Positions 1-9,804 of a stretch of 64,000 nt of DNA are shown here, one piece after another. How positions within the stretch are numbered: position 1 is the first letter of the stretch; the number at the start of each line of letters is the position of its first letter. A program made the position numbers and the translations under genes. The notes beneath the pieces were generated by a model. It saw only the letters and a list, made by a program, of their open reading frames with translations, made no database searches and was not told where the DNA came from. The stretch covers positions 1 through 64,000 of the forward strand of contig JADJVC010000002.1 of assembly GCA_016710685.1 (NCBI GenBank), written 5' to 3'. The stretch comes from Flavobacteriales bacterium (GTDB taxonomy: Bacteria; Bacteroidota; Bacteroidia; Flavobacteriales_F; PHOS-HE28).

Positions 1-97
1 TATCGGGTAGACGCTATATGTGGTTTATTTCACGATCAGTTTGTGAGGGGGAGTGTTTTCTATCTCACTATTGGGGAGTGTAAAGCAACATAGACAC

Positions 98-1276
98 TCA
101 CAGGTCCAAGTTGTCCAAAGGGCTTCGGATCTTGCCAATGACTTTGGTGCTAACATGGGTGTAAATTTCGGTTGTTTTACTTGAACTGTGCCCTAACAGG
201 GTTTGAATATAGCGCAGGTCCGTGCCATTCTCCAAAAGGTGTGTAGCAAAGGAGTGGCGTAGCGTGTGGACCGTGGCCGGTGCGGTAATGCCTGCCTTCT
301 TCAACGCTCGCCTGAAAACCATTTGCACGCTCGTGGCGGAATACATACCGCCATCCGGACTTTCGAACAGGAAGTTGTTTGGCTTATAGGCGTGGAGATA
401 TTCGGATAGCTGAACAAGTATTCTGTCGCTCAACAGCGATACGCGGTCCTTACCGCCTTTTGCTCCGCGGATAAGCACTTGTTTGCGTTCGGGGATGATG
501 TCGGTACGCTGCAAGGCCAGTGATTCGCCTAGCCGCAGCCCGGCCGAGTAGATCAGCATCAGGATGCAGCGGTGCTTCAAATTATCCACAGCCTTCAGCA
601 GTGCGGACACTTCTTTTTCGCTTAGCACGTTGGGCAATTTGCGTTCGCGACGCGGTCGCTCAATAAACTTCACACGCCTTGCATCGCCGAGCACATCCTT
701 GTAGTAATAGCGAACGGCGTTCACCACTTGGTTCAAGGTGCTGTTGCTCACCTTGCGTTCAGAGGCCATGTAATGTTGGTAACGCTCGATGTCCTCGGTC
801 CGGATGTCGTTCGGAAGCTTCGTAGGAAAATGCAGGAAGAACTTCTTGGTCGCGCTCAGGTAGGTATCGATCGTTCGGGTACTGTACCGGGCGATCTCCA
901 ATTTGTGCTGCATGCGTTGCAGGGCTTCGGCTTGGGCGGAGCTCAACGGCACTTCAGGAGTTCGTGGCGCTTTGCTGGTCAGAGTGTTGGGATTACGTTT
1001 TGCCGGAGGGCGATGCGCGCTTTCCTTCTTCGCGAACAGCGCATCGGCATTTACCCAGGCCGATCCTTTGTATGCTGCGAAAATGGCTTTCATGCTGGCG
1101 CTGCCATTCTCCACGTGCCAGCATTTGTTGCTTTTGCTCCATTGGGCACCGATCGTCTTGGCGATGGCGATCATCTCCTTGTCGTAGGGAAAGCGCAAAG
1201 CGATCCGGCGTTGTCCACTGTGGTCCAACGCTTCCAGGCTTAACGTTCTCCGTTCGACGGCATTTTCGTCGGGCAT
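98..1276 (-). CDS. Tyrosine recombinase (phage-integrase/XerC-XerD family)
   Basis: Site-specific recombinase of 392 aa from the ATG at 1276; a longer frame reaches 1366, but its extra 30 residues look like non-coding translation. The catalytic set is complete: R248 in GLRLGE, lysine near 273-276 (GAKGGKDR), H337-x-x-R340 (HTLRHSFATHLL), H363 (LLGHSS) and the nucleophile Y372 (TEIYTH). A core-binding SAM-like domain lies at about 110-200. Residues about 20-72 form an extra N-terminal module (LRFPYDKEM...WSKSNKCWHV) of a type I recall from Bacteroidota integrases. I see no integron-specific insertion between the catalytic boxes. The gene lies 97 bases from the window edge, so a linked mobile element cannot be judged. 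The family is certain; the substrate is unknown. Confidence 0.85.
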   Translation of the reverse strand: MPDENAVERRTLSLEALDHSGQRRIALRFPYDKEMIAIAKTIGAQWSKSNKCWHVENGSASMKAIFAAYKGSAWVNADALFAKKESAHRPPAKRNPNTLTSKAPRTPEVPLSSAQAEALQRMQHKLEIARYSTRTIDTYLSATKKFFLHFPTKLPNDIRTEDIERYQHYMASERKVSNSTLNQVVNAVRYYYKDVLGDARRVKFIERPRRERKLPNVLSEKEVSALLKAVDNLKHRCILMLIYSAGLRLGESLALQRTDIIPERKQVLIRGAKGGKDRVSLLSDRILVQLSEYLHAYKPNNFLFESPDGGMYSATSVQMVFRRALKKAGITAPATVHTLRHSFATHLLENGTDLRYIQTLLGHSSSKTTEIYTHVSTKVIGKIRSPLDNLDL

Positions 1277-1424
1277 GATGCACCCAAGATAAACAGGATA
1301 GCACTTCTGGGAGGCGCAGGGTCCCGAAGCGGAGACCCTGCGCGAGGATGGAGTTCCCTTTTCCAAAAGATGGGTCGCCGCGCAGGAAGCAGACTAACAA
1401 CAATAGCATCTCCAACCCATGCGC

Positions 1425-2717
1425 TCACAAGACCTCGACCACCTCTTCCAGTTTCACGCCCCGTGAGCCTTTCACCAAGATCAATTGGCCATTGGGCGGA
1501 TGGGCTTTCAATATTTCTAAAGCTGCGCCCACATCCGCAAAGCGGCGCACGGGCACATCCGGCGAAGCCTGCATAAACTCTTTGCCAACGAAGAGCGCGT
1601 CCAATCCCAGCTGTTGCACCAGGTGGATGATGGCCGCGTGCTCCGCCAAGCTGGTTTCCCCAAGTTCCCGCATGTCGCCGAGTATGGCGAGTTTTTTCCG
1701 GTCGCTGCGCAGGTCGTTGAAGTTTTTCAAGGCTGCGGCCATGCTGGTGGGGTTGGCGTTGTAGGCATCCAGCACCAGTTCATTGCGGCCGGTGTCCTTC
1801 AGTTGCGAGCGGCTGTTGGCGGGCTTGTAATCGCTGATGGCTTCATTGATGCGGTCGTCGGGCACATCGAAGTGGCGACCGATGCAGACGGCGGCCAGGA
1901 CGTTGGGCAGGTTGTAAGCGCCCACGAGCTGCGTTTCGCCGTGCCAGCGGCCCACGCGTTGCGCGTCTTCGAACAGGAAGTGCAGACAATGGCTTTCACC
2001 TGCTTCCGCTTCGCCCCACACATCGCACACCAGGTCCGTGCCGTAGGTCACGCGGGGCAGGCCGTCGCTTTCCACCATCAGCAACGGGTCATCGCCGTTC
2101 ACGAAGGCGATGCCACCGTGGGTGCGCAGCCAGTTGTACAGCTCGGTCTTGGTGCGCACTACGCCTTCGAGACTTCCGAAGCCCTCCAAGTGGGCTTTCC
2201 CGATGTTGGTGATGAGGCCGTGCGTGGGTTCGGCGATGGCGCAGAGTTCAGCGATGTCGCCCAGCTTGCTGGCGCCCATTTCGATGATGGCGATGCGGTG
2301 CTCGGGCTTCAATTTCAGCAAGGTGAGCGGTACACCGATGTGGTTGTTGAGGTTGCCTTCCGTGGCCAAGGTGGGCCGGTCCACTTGCAGCACCGCGTGC
2401 GTGAGTTCTTTGGTGGTGGTTTTGCCGTTGGTGCCGGTAATGGCGATCACGGGGATGTCGAAGGTGCGGCGGTGCTCGCGGGCGAGCTCTTGCAGGGCGA
2501 TCAACACATCGGGCACCAACACGAAGCGATCGTCCACCGCCACGGCGGGATCGTCCACCACGGCATGCGCGCATCCGTCCTTTAGCGCTTGCGCAGCGAA
2601 TGCATTCGCGTTGAAGTTGGGGCCGCTAAGTGCGAAGAAGATGCCGCCGGGCAAGGGTTTGCGCGTGTCCGTACAAACGCCGGTGGAAGCGAGGAAGCGG
2701 GATAAGAGTGAGGACAT
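1425..2717 (-). CDS. murF: UDP-N-acetylmuramoyl-tripeptide--D-alanyl-D-alanine ligase
   Basis: Cytoplasmic ATP-dependent ligase that adds D-Ala-D-Ala to the UDP-MurNAc-tripeptide, the last soluble step of peptidoglycan precursor synthesis. The 430-aa protein has the Mur-ligase P-loop at about residues 95-101 (TGTNGKTTT), the N-terminal UDP-binding segment (DTRKPLPGGIFFAL), the central EMGAS motif and the C-terminal DAYNANPTSM and GDMRELG motifs. Its length is usual for a Bacteroidota MurF. It lies downstream of gldJ on the same strand but is separated from it by a strong hairpin terminator, so it is probably transcribed separately. No disruption was seen. Confidence 0.95.
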   Translation of the reverse strand: MSSLLSRFLASTGVCTDTRKPLPGGIFFALSGPNFNANAFAAQALKDGCAHAVVDDPAVAVDDRFVLVPDVLIALQELAREHRRTFDIPVIAITGTNGKTTTKELTHAVLQVDRPTLATEGNLNNHIGVPLTLLKLKPEHRIAIIEMGASKLGDIAELCAIAEPTHGLITNIGKAHLEGFGSLEGVVRTKTELYNWLRTHGGIAFVNGDDPLLMVESDGLPRVTYGTDLVCDVWGEAEAGESHCLHFLFEDAQRVGRWHGETQLVGAYNLPNVLAAVCIGRHFDVPDDRINEAISDYKPANSRSQLKDTGRNELVLDAYNANPTSMAAALKNFNDLRSDRKKLAILGDMRELGETSLAEHAAIIHLVQQLGLDALFVGKEFMQASPDVPVRRFADVGAALEILKAHPPNGQLILVKGSRGVKLEEVVEVL

Positions 2718-2781
2718 TCGCTTAGGTGGCTGTCGGTAATTCTTGTGGAATTCTTATCCAGGATCTCGAATTTTCCGGTGG

Positions 2782-2805
2782 CCTGCCTTTGGGCAGGTTT
2801 TTTTT
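2782..2805 (+). terminator. Hairpin followed by eight T
   Basis: CCTGCC-TTT-GGGCAGG is followed directly by a run of T on the plus strand. No plus-strand gene ends here, so it may stop antisense transcription entering gldJ, or be incidental. A second small hairpin (CGATCGACCA / TGGTTGATCG) follows at 2807-2829. Confidence 0.4.
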
Positions 2806-2845
2806 ACGATCGACCAAGATGGTTGATCGACAATCCCCCAAAGAA

Positions 2846-2881
2846 AAGGCCCCGATACGAATTTCGCATCGGGGCCTTTTT
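2846..2881 (-). terminator. Intrinsic terminator after gldJ
   Basis: A long GC-rich stem (GGCCCCGATGCGAA on the minus strand, pairing with TTCGTATCGGGGCC) is flanked by A/T runs on both sides. It lies 17 bases beyond the gldJ stop, between gldJ and murF, and could act in both directions. Confidence 0.75.
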
Positions 2882-2897
2882 GAATGGATCAAAAACT

Positions 2898-4605
2898 TTA
2901 CTTGTTCAGCTTGCTGCGACGCTTGTCGTCACCCAGGCCAACAGGGCTGCCCACACGCGTCATGGCGCAACGGAAGCCGATGGTGGCCGTGCTTTGGCGC
3001 TCGTCCAAGTAGCGGCGGGTGCCGGGGTTGGCCCAGTAGATACGGTCAGCCCAAGAAGCACCTTTGTACACGCGCGAGTGGTCGTTGATGAGGGTGGTCT
3101 TACCCCAATCGTACATGGCATTGCCGGTAAAGTCCGCCTGCTCGTACATGGTGCTGCTCTCCACGTCACCATCCACGTAGTCGATGTTGTCGGCTTCGCG
3201 GTAGTTGCGGCGGTCGATGTTCTCTTCCAAGTTCACCTCTCGCTCTTTCACGTCGCCCGGCTGTTGGGTCTGGTATTCGCTGAGGCCTGCGAGCAGCTTG
3301 GGGCAGATCTCCAGGTCCTGCGCCTTGATCATGTCCACCATGTCCTGGATGTTCTGGTTGGCGGGATCCATTTTGCGGGCGTCCTTTTGTTCCACGGCCA
3401 AGTCCACTTTGGTCATCAGGTTGTCGATCAATGTGGCTTCTTCCTCACTGGCGCGGCCCTGCATCTTGGTCTGGAACTCAGTGAGCCAGTATTTGATGCC
3501 GTCGATGTCGTAGATCACCTTGTCGTATTTGTCGGCGATGCTGCCGTCACTGTTGAGCACTTTTGTCTTGAACACGTTGCCGCGGAAGGGCTGCAGGTCG
3601 TTCACGTCCTCGGGGCTCAGGGGGCGGTACACGTCCATTGTCCATTCGCTCACGTTGCCGGCCATGTTGTAGAGGCCGTAGTCGTTTGGCCAATAGGTGA
3701 ACACGGGTGCGGTGATGTCAGCGTTGTCGTTCAGGCTGCTGGCCACGCCCATGTAGTCGCCTTTGCCGCGCATGAAGTTTCCGCGGAAATCACCGAAGAA
3801 AGCGCCGCCTTTTTTGCGGTTGTCGTAACGTACGAAGTGGCCGTTCCAAGGGTACACGCGGCGCTCCACGATGCGCTCGTCCACGGTGTTGCCCACCAGG
3901 CCGTAAGCGGCGAATTCCCATTCAGCCTCCGTTGGCAGGCGGTATCGCGGCAGCAACACGCCGTCTTCAAGGCGCACGTTGCGGGTGTCGCGGTTGGGGT
4001 TGAAATCCTGCACGCCGTCCACTTTCTTGCCGCTTTCGTACTGGCCTGCCAAGTAGCTGTCCGTGGTGAAGTGGTCTTCGTTGATCTGATTGGGATAGTG
4101 TTCAAACAGGCCCTCGCGGATCAGGATGGCCTCGTTCACACGGTCGCCGCGCCATGCGCAATAGTCGCTTGCCTGCAGCCAGTTCACGCCCACCACGGGG
4201 TAATCGCGGTAAGCGGGGTGGCGGAGGTAATATTCCACCTTCGGCTCCATAAAGGCCAATTTGCTGCGCCATACCAGCGTATCGGGCAGTGCCTTTTTGT
4301 AGATCTCGGGATAGTCGGCACCATAAACGCGGTCCAACCAGTAGAGGTATTCCAGCCAATGCGAGTTGGTCACTTCGGTCTCGTCAATGTAATAAGACGA
4401 TACCGTAACAGTGCGAGGGATGTTGTTCCACTCGTGGGTGAGGTCGTCGACAACACGGCCCATGGTGAACTGACCGCCTTCAATAAGGACCAATCCGGGA
4501 CCGGTCTCCTGGTCTTCCGGTAGCGGTACTCTGCTCAAAACGGCAGCCGCTAAAGAGAAGGGCGGCGCAGGCGGCCAGCGGGGCGATTTTTTTGGCGATG
4601 TGCAT
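2898..4605 (-). CDS. gldJ: Gliding motility / T9SS lipoprotein GldJ (5' end frameshifted)
   Basis: GldJ is an outer-membrane-associated lipoprotein needed for gliding and type IX secretion in Flavobacterium. The body (from about 4530 down) has the FGE-sulfatase fold: QETGPGLVLIEGG, the VTVSSYYIDETEVTN segment, PVVGVNWLQASDYCAWR, RLPTEAEWEFAA, MAGNVSEW and the final YKGASWADR...GFRCAMTRV block. An ATG at 4605 opens a clear lipoprotein signal (MHIAKKIAPL...LLFSGC) followed by a Ser/Thr linker ending STATG, but this is in another frame from the body. The aromatic/Gly-rich segment that GldJ proteins carry between 'TTG' and 'QETGPG' is absent, so this looks like a deletion of roughly 50 bases leaving a frameshift near 4515-4540. 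The body alone is open from a TTG at 4538. Stops 17 bases before a terminator. Confidence 0.85.
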
Positions 4606-4632
4606 GTGCGTGGGAAAGTTGCGGTTCCGGTC

Positions 4633-5608
4633 TTAGAACGTGGGACAGGGCACTGTGCGTACCCGGCGGCGTTTTTTCTTGCAATCGAACTGCATGGTCA
4701 AGCTTACTTCATGGCTACCGGCGGTAGCGGTGGTAAGCTTGCTGGTGGTAACGTCGTAGCTGTAGCCGAACTTGAAACGCTCGGTATGGAAGCCGATGAG
4801 GGCGATGAATGCATCCTTGCTGCGGTACCATACCCCTGCAATGATGGGTCCATGGTCAACGTACAGGCCGAGATTCAATTGCCGGAAGTCCGCTTGTTGT
4901 TGGTAGAGGATGTTGGGACTAAGGCGGGTTTTAGGCTCGCCGTATTTCCCGCGCACGCCCAAGGGAATGGCGGCACCGGCATGGGCGGTGAGCTTCATGG
5001 GCATTTTGCTCTGTCCTACGATCAGGCTTTCATTTGGTTCCGTGAGGTGATTGGCGGCAAAGCCCACGAAGAAGATATCGGTGTAGCCCAACAGGCCGGC
5101 GGAGAAGTCGGCGTTGCCGATGCTGCCGCCGCGTGGCACGTCGTTGGTGGGATAGATGAAGCCGCGGCGGGGGTCGATCTGGTCGCCGAAGGTTAGCTTG
5201 TTCCAATCCAGTGACTTTTGAAAGTACGTGGCCTGGAAGCCGGCTTTCAGGGAGAATTTCCGACTTATTGCCTGCGTATAGGAGTAGATGCCGCTAACGG
5301 TAGTGGTGTTGAGGGTGCCTTTTCCGGCCTGGTCGCTGGTGATTAAAAGGCCCAATCCGCCCATGATGCCACGCACGTCTTGGTCATAGCTCGCGCTGGT
5401 GGTAACGAAAGTGCCGCTGAGCGCTGGCCACTGGTTGCGGTAGTTCAATGACACGCGCGGGCACCGGCAGTGCCGGCGAATGCCGGGTTAAGGTACAGGG
5501 GTTAGCGTAGAACTGCGTGAATTGGGGGTCCTGGGCGAATGTCGTCAGGGTCCCGAATAGGCCCAACGCCAGCACCATAGCCATCCTTTTGCCGGTCCGT
5601 ATCCTCAT
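4633..5608 (-). CDS. PorP/SprF family T9SS outer-membrane protein (two frameshifts)
   Basis: Beta-barrel outer-membrane protein of the PorP/SprF family. The ATG at 5608 gives a signal peptide (MRIRTGKRMAMVLALGL...FAQ) and the family hallmark QDPQFTQFYANP. The frame is then lost in a C-run near 5500 (NP followed by LYLNPAFAGT in the next frame) and shifts again near 5455-5460 before V-SLNYRNQWP, after which 270 residues are open to the stop. Both shifts are explained by one missing C in a short C-run. The downstream part shows the usual family features (YDQDVRG, GFQATYFQ, FSAGLLGY, ending in a basic tail). It lies 27 bases upstream of gldJ on the same strand, so the two are probably co-transcribed. 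PorP and SprF cannot be told apart from sequence alone. Confidence 0.8.
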
Positions 5609-5741
5609 GCTCCCGATCGTTCTACGCCGTTTAAGGCCGCCAAGTATACGCAGCGCAAAACAGTTCGTTGTTATTGTCACGGCAATAATTTGTACAACGG
5701 GTCGTTCATCCGCAGTTCCCCGACCCATCGGGTCAAAGGTA

Positions 5742-5749
5742 TATTTTCG
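5742..5749 (+). promoter_or_regulatory. Candidate -7 box upstream of porU
   Basis: TATTTTCG resembles the Bacteroidota -7 element (TAnnTTTG) and lies 34 bases before the chosen porU ATG. No convincing -33 TTG was found at the right distance, so support is weak. Confidence 0.25.
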
Positions 5750-5783
5750 CCCACACCATTCGTCCAATCGCCATTTCAGCCGC

Positions 5784-8700
5784 ATGCGCGCACTCCTCGC
5801 CCCCTGCCTTTTCCTTGTGATCCCAATTTTTTCGGCACAGGCACAGGTACAGCCGCGCACTACGACCGCACCGGCTCGTACGTCGGTTTCCGCGGAAAAG
5901 GTTCAGGCCACCGCCACCCCGCAGGAAAAGCAACCCGCTTGGTGGCGCAACATGATGCCCGATGCCACCCGGCAGAATTTGCCGTTGGTGCATGAGGACC
6001 GGGCACTCGGTTCAGGAACTACGGCATTCACCGTGCAGATCGTGGAGCAGGTGTGGGAAGTGCTCACGCCCGCGCAATTGCAAGCGTTGCCGGGGTTGGG
6101 ACAGCCCGGCCCGGAAGCCTTGGTGCGATCCAGTCTCGGTATTTCCCGGAAACGTCCGTATGCGATGGTGGAGATCGAGCCCTACCGCACCAACTCCGCT
6201 ACCGGACAGGTGGAACGGCTGAATGATTACAGGCTCACGTTCACTGAAGAGCACGGAGCGCAATCGGGCAGCTCGCGTGGTACGACGTATCCGGAACATT
6301 CCAAACTGGCCAGCGGCCAATGGTACCGTTTCACCTTGGCGAAAGAAGGTGTGTATGAACTGACCTATGATTTCCTGCAGACCCTCGGCGTTGACCTTGC
6401 GGGGCTGAATTCCGACCAGATCAACGTGTATGGTAACCACGCCGGTGTGCTGCCTTACACGAACCTGCCGTTCCTGCCCACGGACCTGGTGTTGAACGCG
6501 GTGTTGATGGAAGACGGCGGCGACGGTGTTTTCGGCCCCGGCGACCGCATGCTGTTTTACGCCAACGACGCACAGCGTTGGGTGCGAAATGCGGACGGGC
6601 TCACCTTCAACCACGTGAAGAACGCATGGACGGATTCCGCCAGTTATTTCATCGGCATTGGCACGGACGGGCCCAAGCGAATTGCGGCTGCGGTGCAGTC
6701 CACGGACCCGGCCACGGACGAGGTAACGTCATTCACGGACAGGCAGGTCATCGACAAAGACGGGATCAATGTCATCAAGTCCGGGCGCGTCATGTTCAGC
6801 GAGCTGTATGATCAGGTAACCAGCTACAACTACAACTTCACCCTGCCCAATTCCACGGGCGATTCGGTTGACGTGCGCATGGCCGTGCTGGGGCGCTCGC
6901 TGGGTACCTCCAGCAGTTTCAAGGCGCAAGCCGGGGGTGTTGAACGCAACATATCCATTTCGCCGGTGGGTACAAGTAGCGGTTCACCTTACGGTAATTA
7001 CGTGGTTTCCTCATGGAAAACCGGCCCGGTGGCCGGCACATTGCCCGTGACGGTCAGCTATGTGAAAAACAACCCGGTAACGGCCCTGGGGTACATGGAC
7101 TATTTGGAGGTGAATGCACGGCGCAATTTGCAAATGAACGGGGACCAGCTGACCTTCCGCGACCCGCGTAGCGTTGGTGCGGGCCGTGTAGCCCGCTACT
7201 CGCTTACCGGAGCCTCCTCGGTGCAGCATGTCTGGGAGGTAACGGACCCGGTGGACGTACGTGAGGTGGCTACCGGTAACAATGCGGGCACGTTGGATTT
7301 TACGCTTGCGACGGACAGCTTGCGGGAGTTTATCGCGTTTAAGGGCAGCGGCTTTTTGTCGCCCGTCGCGATCGGTCCGGTGGCACCTCAGGACTTGCAC
7401 GGCACGGCATTGCCCACGGACCTGGTGATCGTTTCGCCGCCACAGTTTCTGGCTCAGGCGGGCCTGTTAGCCGAGCGCCGTACGGAAGAAGGGTTGAACG
7501 TGGCCGTGGTAACGCCGCAGCAGGTTTTCAACGAGTTCAGTTCCGGGCAGCGCGATGGCACGGCGATCAAGCGGTACATGAAAATGCTTTATGACCGGGC
7601 GGGCAGCGATATCGCGCTGCTCCCGCGGTACTTGCTGCTTTTCGGCGACGGCTCGTACAATAATTTCTCCTTGAGCGCTGACAACCAAAATCTGGTACCT
7701 GCTTTTGAGAGCTACGACTCCTGGGGTCTTTCCAGCTCCTTCACCTCGGATGATTACTTCGTGACGTTGGACGACAATGAAGGGGAAGCTCCGGGCGATC
7801 TGGTGGACATGGGCGTAGGCCGGTTCCCGGTAAGCACGTTGGCCCAGGCACAAGAGGTAGTGGACAAATTGTTGAATTACGACAACCTGGACTTGTCCTC
7901 CACGGCGGCAGCGGCCTGCACAGCCGGGGGCGATGGCGGTGCGGCGGATTGGCGAACGTCCGTCCTCTTTTGTTCCGACGACCGGGACGGGGATTCCAAT
8001 GGAGACGGTACTACCCACATGGCCAACAGCGATCAATTGGCCAACCGCGTGGATACGGTGGAGCCTTATTTGAACATCAACAAGATCTATTTGGACGCCT
8101 ACCAACAGTACAGTACGCCCGGAGGCCAACGCTATCCGGATGCTTCCAAGGAACTTCAGGAACGGGTGCAAAAGGGGACCTTGCTGGTAAATTACATCGG
8201 GCACGGCGGCGAGGTAGGCTGGGCACATGAGCGCTTTTTGGACAATTCGACGATTTTGGGCTGGACCAACAATTACCGGTTGCCGCTGTTCATGACCGCC
8301 ACGTGCGAATTCAGCCGTTGGGACGATCCCGCACGGACCTCCGCGGGTGAATATGTGCTGTTGAACCCCGATGGAGGGGGCGTGGGTTTGTTCACCACCA
8401 CGCGGATCGCTTATGTCAGTAGCAACCAGGTCATCAGCAACGATTTCTACGACTATATCTTTTTGCCCACGGACGAGCAAGGGCGGGAACAGCGGATCGG
8501 CGACGTGTACCGCAGGACGAAAGTGGCTGCAACGCCGGGCGGCGGCAGCACCTCGGTGAACCATCGGAATTTCAGCTTGTTGGGCGACCCTTCCATGCGG
8601 CTGGCACTTCCGAAGAACAGCGCTGCCATCACGGCCATCACGGACACTCTGGGTGCTCCGTTGGACACGATCAAAGCATTGGCGGTGGTTCGCATCACCG

Positions 8701-9713
8701 GCACGGTGAACGATCCAGGCGGCGCTGTGCTCACGGATTTCAACGGCACCGTTGTCCCTACGATGTATGATAAAGTCAGTATGGTGCAAACGTTGCAGAA
8801 CGATCCGGGTGGGTTGCCCTATTCGTTCCGGCTGCGCCGCAACACCATCTACAAGGGCCGCGCCACGGTTACCAACGGCACGTTCAGCTTCACCTTCGTA
8901 GTGCCCAAGGACATTGACTATGCCATAGGGGCAGGCCGCGTTTCGGTGTATGCGGAAAGCCCCACCACCAATGCCGTCGGCTACACCAATGACCCGTTGG
9001 TCGGCGGCACCGACGCGAATGCGGCAGTGGATGAGACCGGACCAACGGTGGAACTCTACATGAACGACGAGAGCTTCGTGCCCGGGGGGATCACCAATAC
9101 CACGCCGTTGCTCTTTGCCAAGCTGTTCGACCAAAGCGGCATAAACACGTTGGGCAGCAGCATCGGGCACGACCTCAGCGCCGTGATCGATGCCAACACG
9201 GAGAACGCCATCGTCCTGAATGACTGGTACGAAGCCGAAAAGGATTCGTACCAAAAAGGCCAAGTCCGGTACAAGTTGAGCGACCTGTCCGAAGGCCGGC
9301 ACACCTTGGACCTCAAGGCGTGGGATGTTTACAACAACAGCAGCACCCGTAGCACGGAGTTCATTGTGGCACCCAGCGCGGAACTGGCCTTGGCGCACGT
9401 GCTCAACTACCCCAACCCGTTCACCACCCACACGGATTTCTACTTCGAGCACAACCGGCCTTGCGAAACACTTGATACGCAGGTGCAGGTGTTCACCGTG
9501 AGCGGCAGGTTGATCAAGACCATCAACAGGCGGCTCACTTGCAACGGTTTCCGTAGCGAGGCCCTGCCTTGGGACGGTCTGGACGACGAAGGGGACAAGA
9601 TCGGTCGCGGGGTGTACATCTACCGCCTCAGCATTACCACGGCCACCGGGGAAAAGGCGGACAAGCTGGAAAAATTGGTGATCTTGCGTCTGATCAAGAC
9701 TCAAGACTCCTGA
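5784..9713 (+). CDS. porU: T9SS sortase PorU (C25 gingipain-like peptidase)
   Basis: PorU is the cell-surface sortase that removes the C-terminal signal of T9SS substrates and attaches them to A-LPS. From the ATG at 5784 the protein has 1309 aa and starts with a signal peptide (MRALLAPCLFLVIPIFSAQAQ); the frame is open further upstream but without gene-like sequence. The catalytic pair is visible: H807 in NYIGHGG and C841 in TATCEFSRWDDP. Upstream is the C25 pre-domain with LFGDGSYNN. The C-terminus has its own sorting-type domain (LNYPNPF...GRGVYIYRLSI). The last codons (K-T-Q-D-S-stop) are written by a GACTCAAGACTC repeat word that continues past the gene. porV follows 91 bases later. No frameshift. 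Confidence 0.93.
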   Translation: MRALLAPCLFLVIPIFSAQAQVQPRTTTAPARTSVSAEKVQATATPQEKQPAWWRNMMPDATRQNLPLVHEDRALGSGTTAFTVQIVEQVWEVLTPAQLQALPGLGQPGPEALVRSSLGISRKRPYAMVEIEPYRTNSATGQVERLNDYRLTFTEEHGAQSGSSRGTTYPEHSKLASGQWYRFTLAKEGVYELTYDFLQTLGVDLAGLNSDQINVYGNHAGVLPYTNLPFLPTDLVLNAVLMEDGGDGVFGPGDRMLFYANDAQRWVRNADGLTFNHVKNAWTDSASYFIGIGTDGPKRIAAAVQSTDPATDEVTSFTDRQVIDKDGINVIKSGRVMFSELYDQVTSYNYNFTLPNSTGDSVDVRMAVLGRSLGTSSSFKAQAGGVERNISISPVGTSSGSPYGNYVVSSWKTGPVAGTLPVTVSYVKNNPVTALGYMDYLEVNARRNLQMNGDQLTFRDPRSVGAGRVARYSLTGASSVQHVWEVTDPVDVREVATGNNAGTLDFTLATDSLREFIAFKGSGFLSPVAIGPVAPQDLHGTALPTDLVIVSPPQFLAQAGLLAERRTEEGLNVAVVTPQQVFNEFSSGQRDGTAIKRYMKMLYDRAGSDIALLPRYLLLFGDGSYNNFSLSADNQNLVPAFESYDSWGLSSSFTSDDYFVTLDDNEGEAPGDLVDMGVGRFPVSTLAQAQEVVDKLLNYDNLDLSSTAAAACTAGGDGGAADWRTSVLFCSDDRDGDSNGDGTTHMANSDQLANRVDTVEPYLNINKIYLDAYQQYSTPGGQRYPDASKELQERVQKGTLLVNYIGHGGEVGWAHERFLDNSTILGWTNNYRLPLFMTATCEFSRWDDPARTSAGEYVLLNPDGGGVGLFTTTRIAYVSSNQVISNDFYDYIFLPTDEQGREQRIGDVYRRTKVAATPGGGSTSVNHRNFSLLGDPSMRLALPKNSAAITAITDTLGAPLDTIKALAVVRITGTVNDPGGAVLTDFNGTVVPTMYDKVSMVQTLQNDPGGLPYSFRLRRNTIYKGRATVTNGTFSFTFVVPKDIDYAIGAGRVSVYAESPTTNAVGYTNDPLVGGTDANAAVDETGPTVELYMNDESFVPGGITNTTPLLFAKLFDQSGINTLGSSIGHDLSAVIDANTENAIVLNDWYEAEKDSYQKGQVRYKLSDLSEGRHTLDLKAWDVYNNSSTRSTEFIVAPSAELALAHVLNYPNPFTTHTDFYFEHNRPCETLDTQVQVFTVSGRLIKTINRRLTCNGFRSEALPWDGLDDEGDKIGRGVYIYRLSITTATGEKADKLEKLVILRLIKTQDS

Positions 9714-9736
9714 CTCCCGACTCCCGGCTCAAGACC
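9695..9736. repeat. GACTC-word repeat overlapping the porU stop
   Basis: A run of degenerate copies of (C)AAGACTC / TGACTCC / CGACTCC spans the last codons and the stop of porU and runs into the spacer. The same word recurs at 26325-26410 and 50030-50060. Confidence 0.6.
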
Positions 9737-9767
9737 ATTCCCACACAATAACCCCCGGCATCCCGCG

Positions 9768-9775
9768 TATATTTG
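9768..9775 (+). promoter_or_regulatory. Candidate -7 box upstream of porV
   Basis: TATATTTG matches the Bacteroidota -7 consensus TAnnTTTG, 29 bases before the porV ATG. No clear -33 TTG is seen, so it remains a candidate. Confidence 0.3.
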
Positions 9776-9804
9776 CCGCCCCTTTTCGCGAACGCCAGCC
9801 CCAC

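Noticed and set aside
98..1276. Integron integrase
   Set aside because: The integron-specific insertion near the third catalytic box is not seen, and no attC-like cassettes are visible in the window.
2745..4523. 592-aa open frame on the plus strand
   Set aside because: It is antisense to gldJ, rich in Val/His/Ala in the pattern produced by reading the complement of a GC-rich gene, and has no domain.
5517..5783. N-terminal extension of porU
   Set aside because: Open frame but Arg/Pro-rich without gene-like sequence; the signal peptide begins at 5784.
7467..9704. 745-aa open frame on the minus strand
   Set aside because: Antisense to the well supported porU gene; composition typical of a shadow frame.
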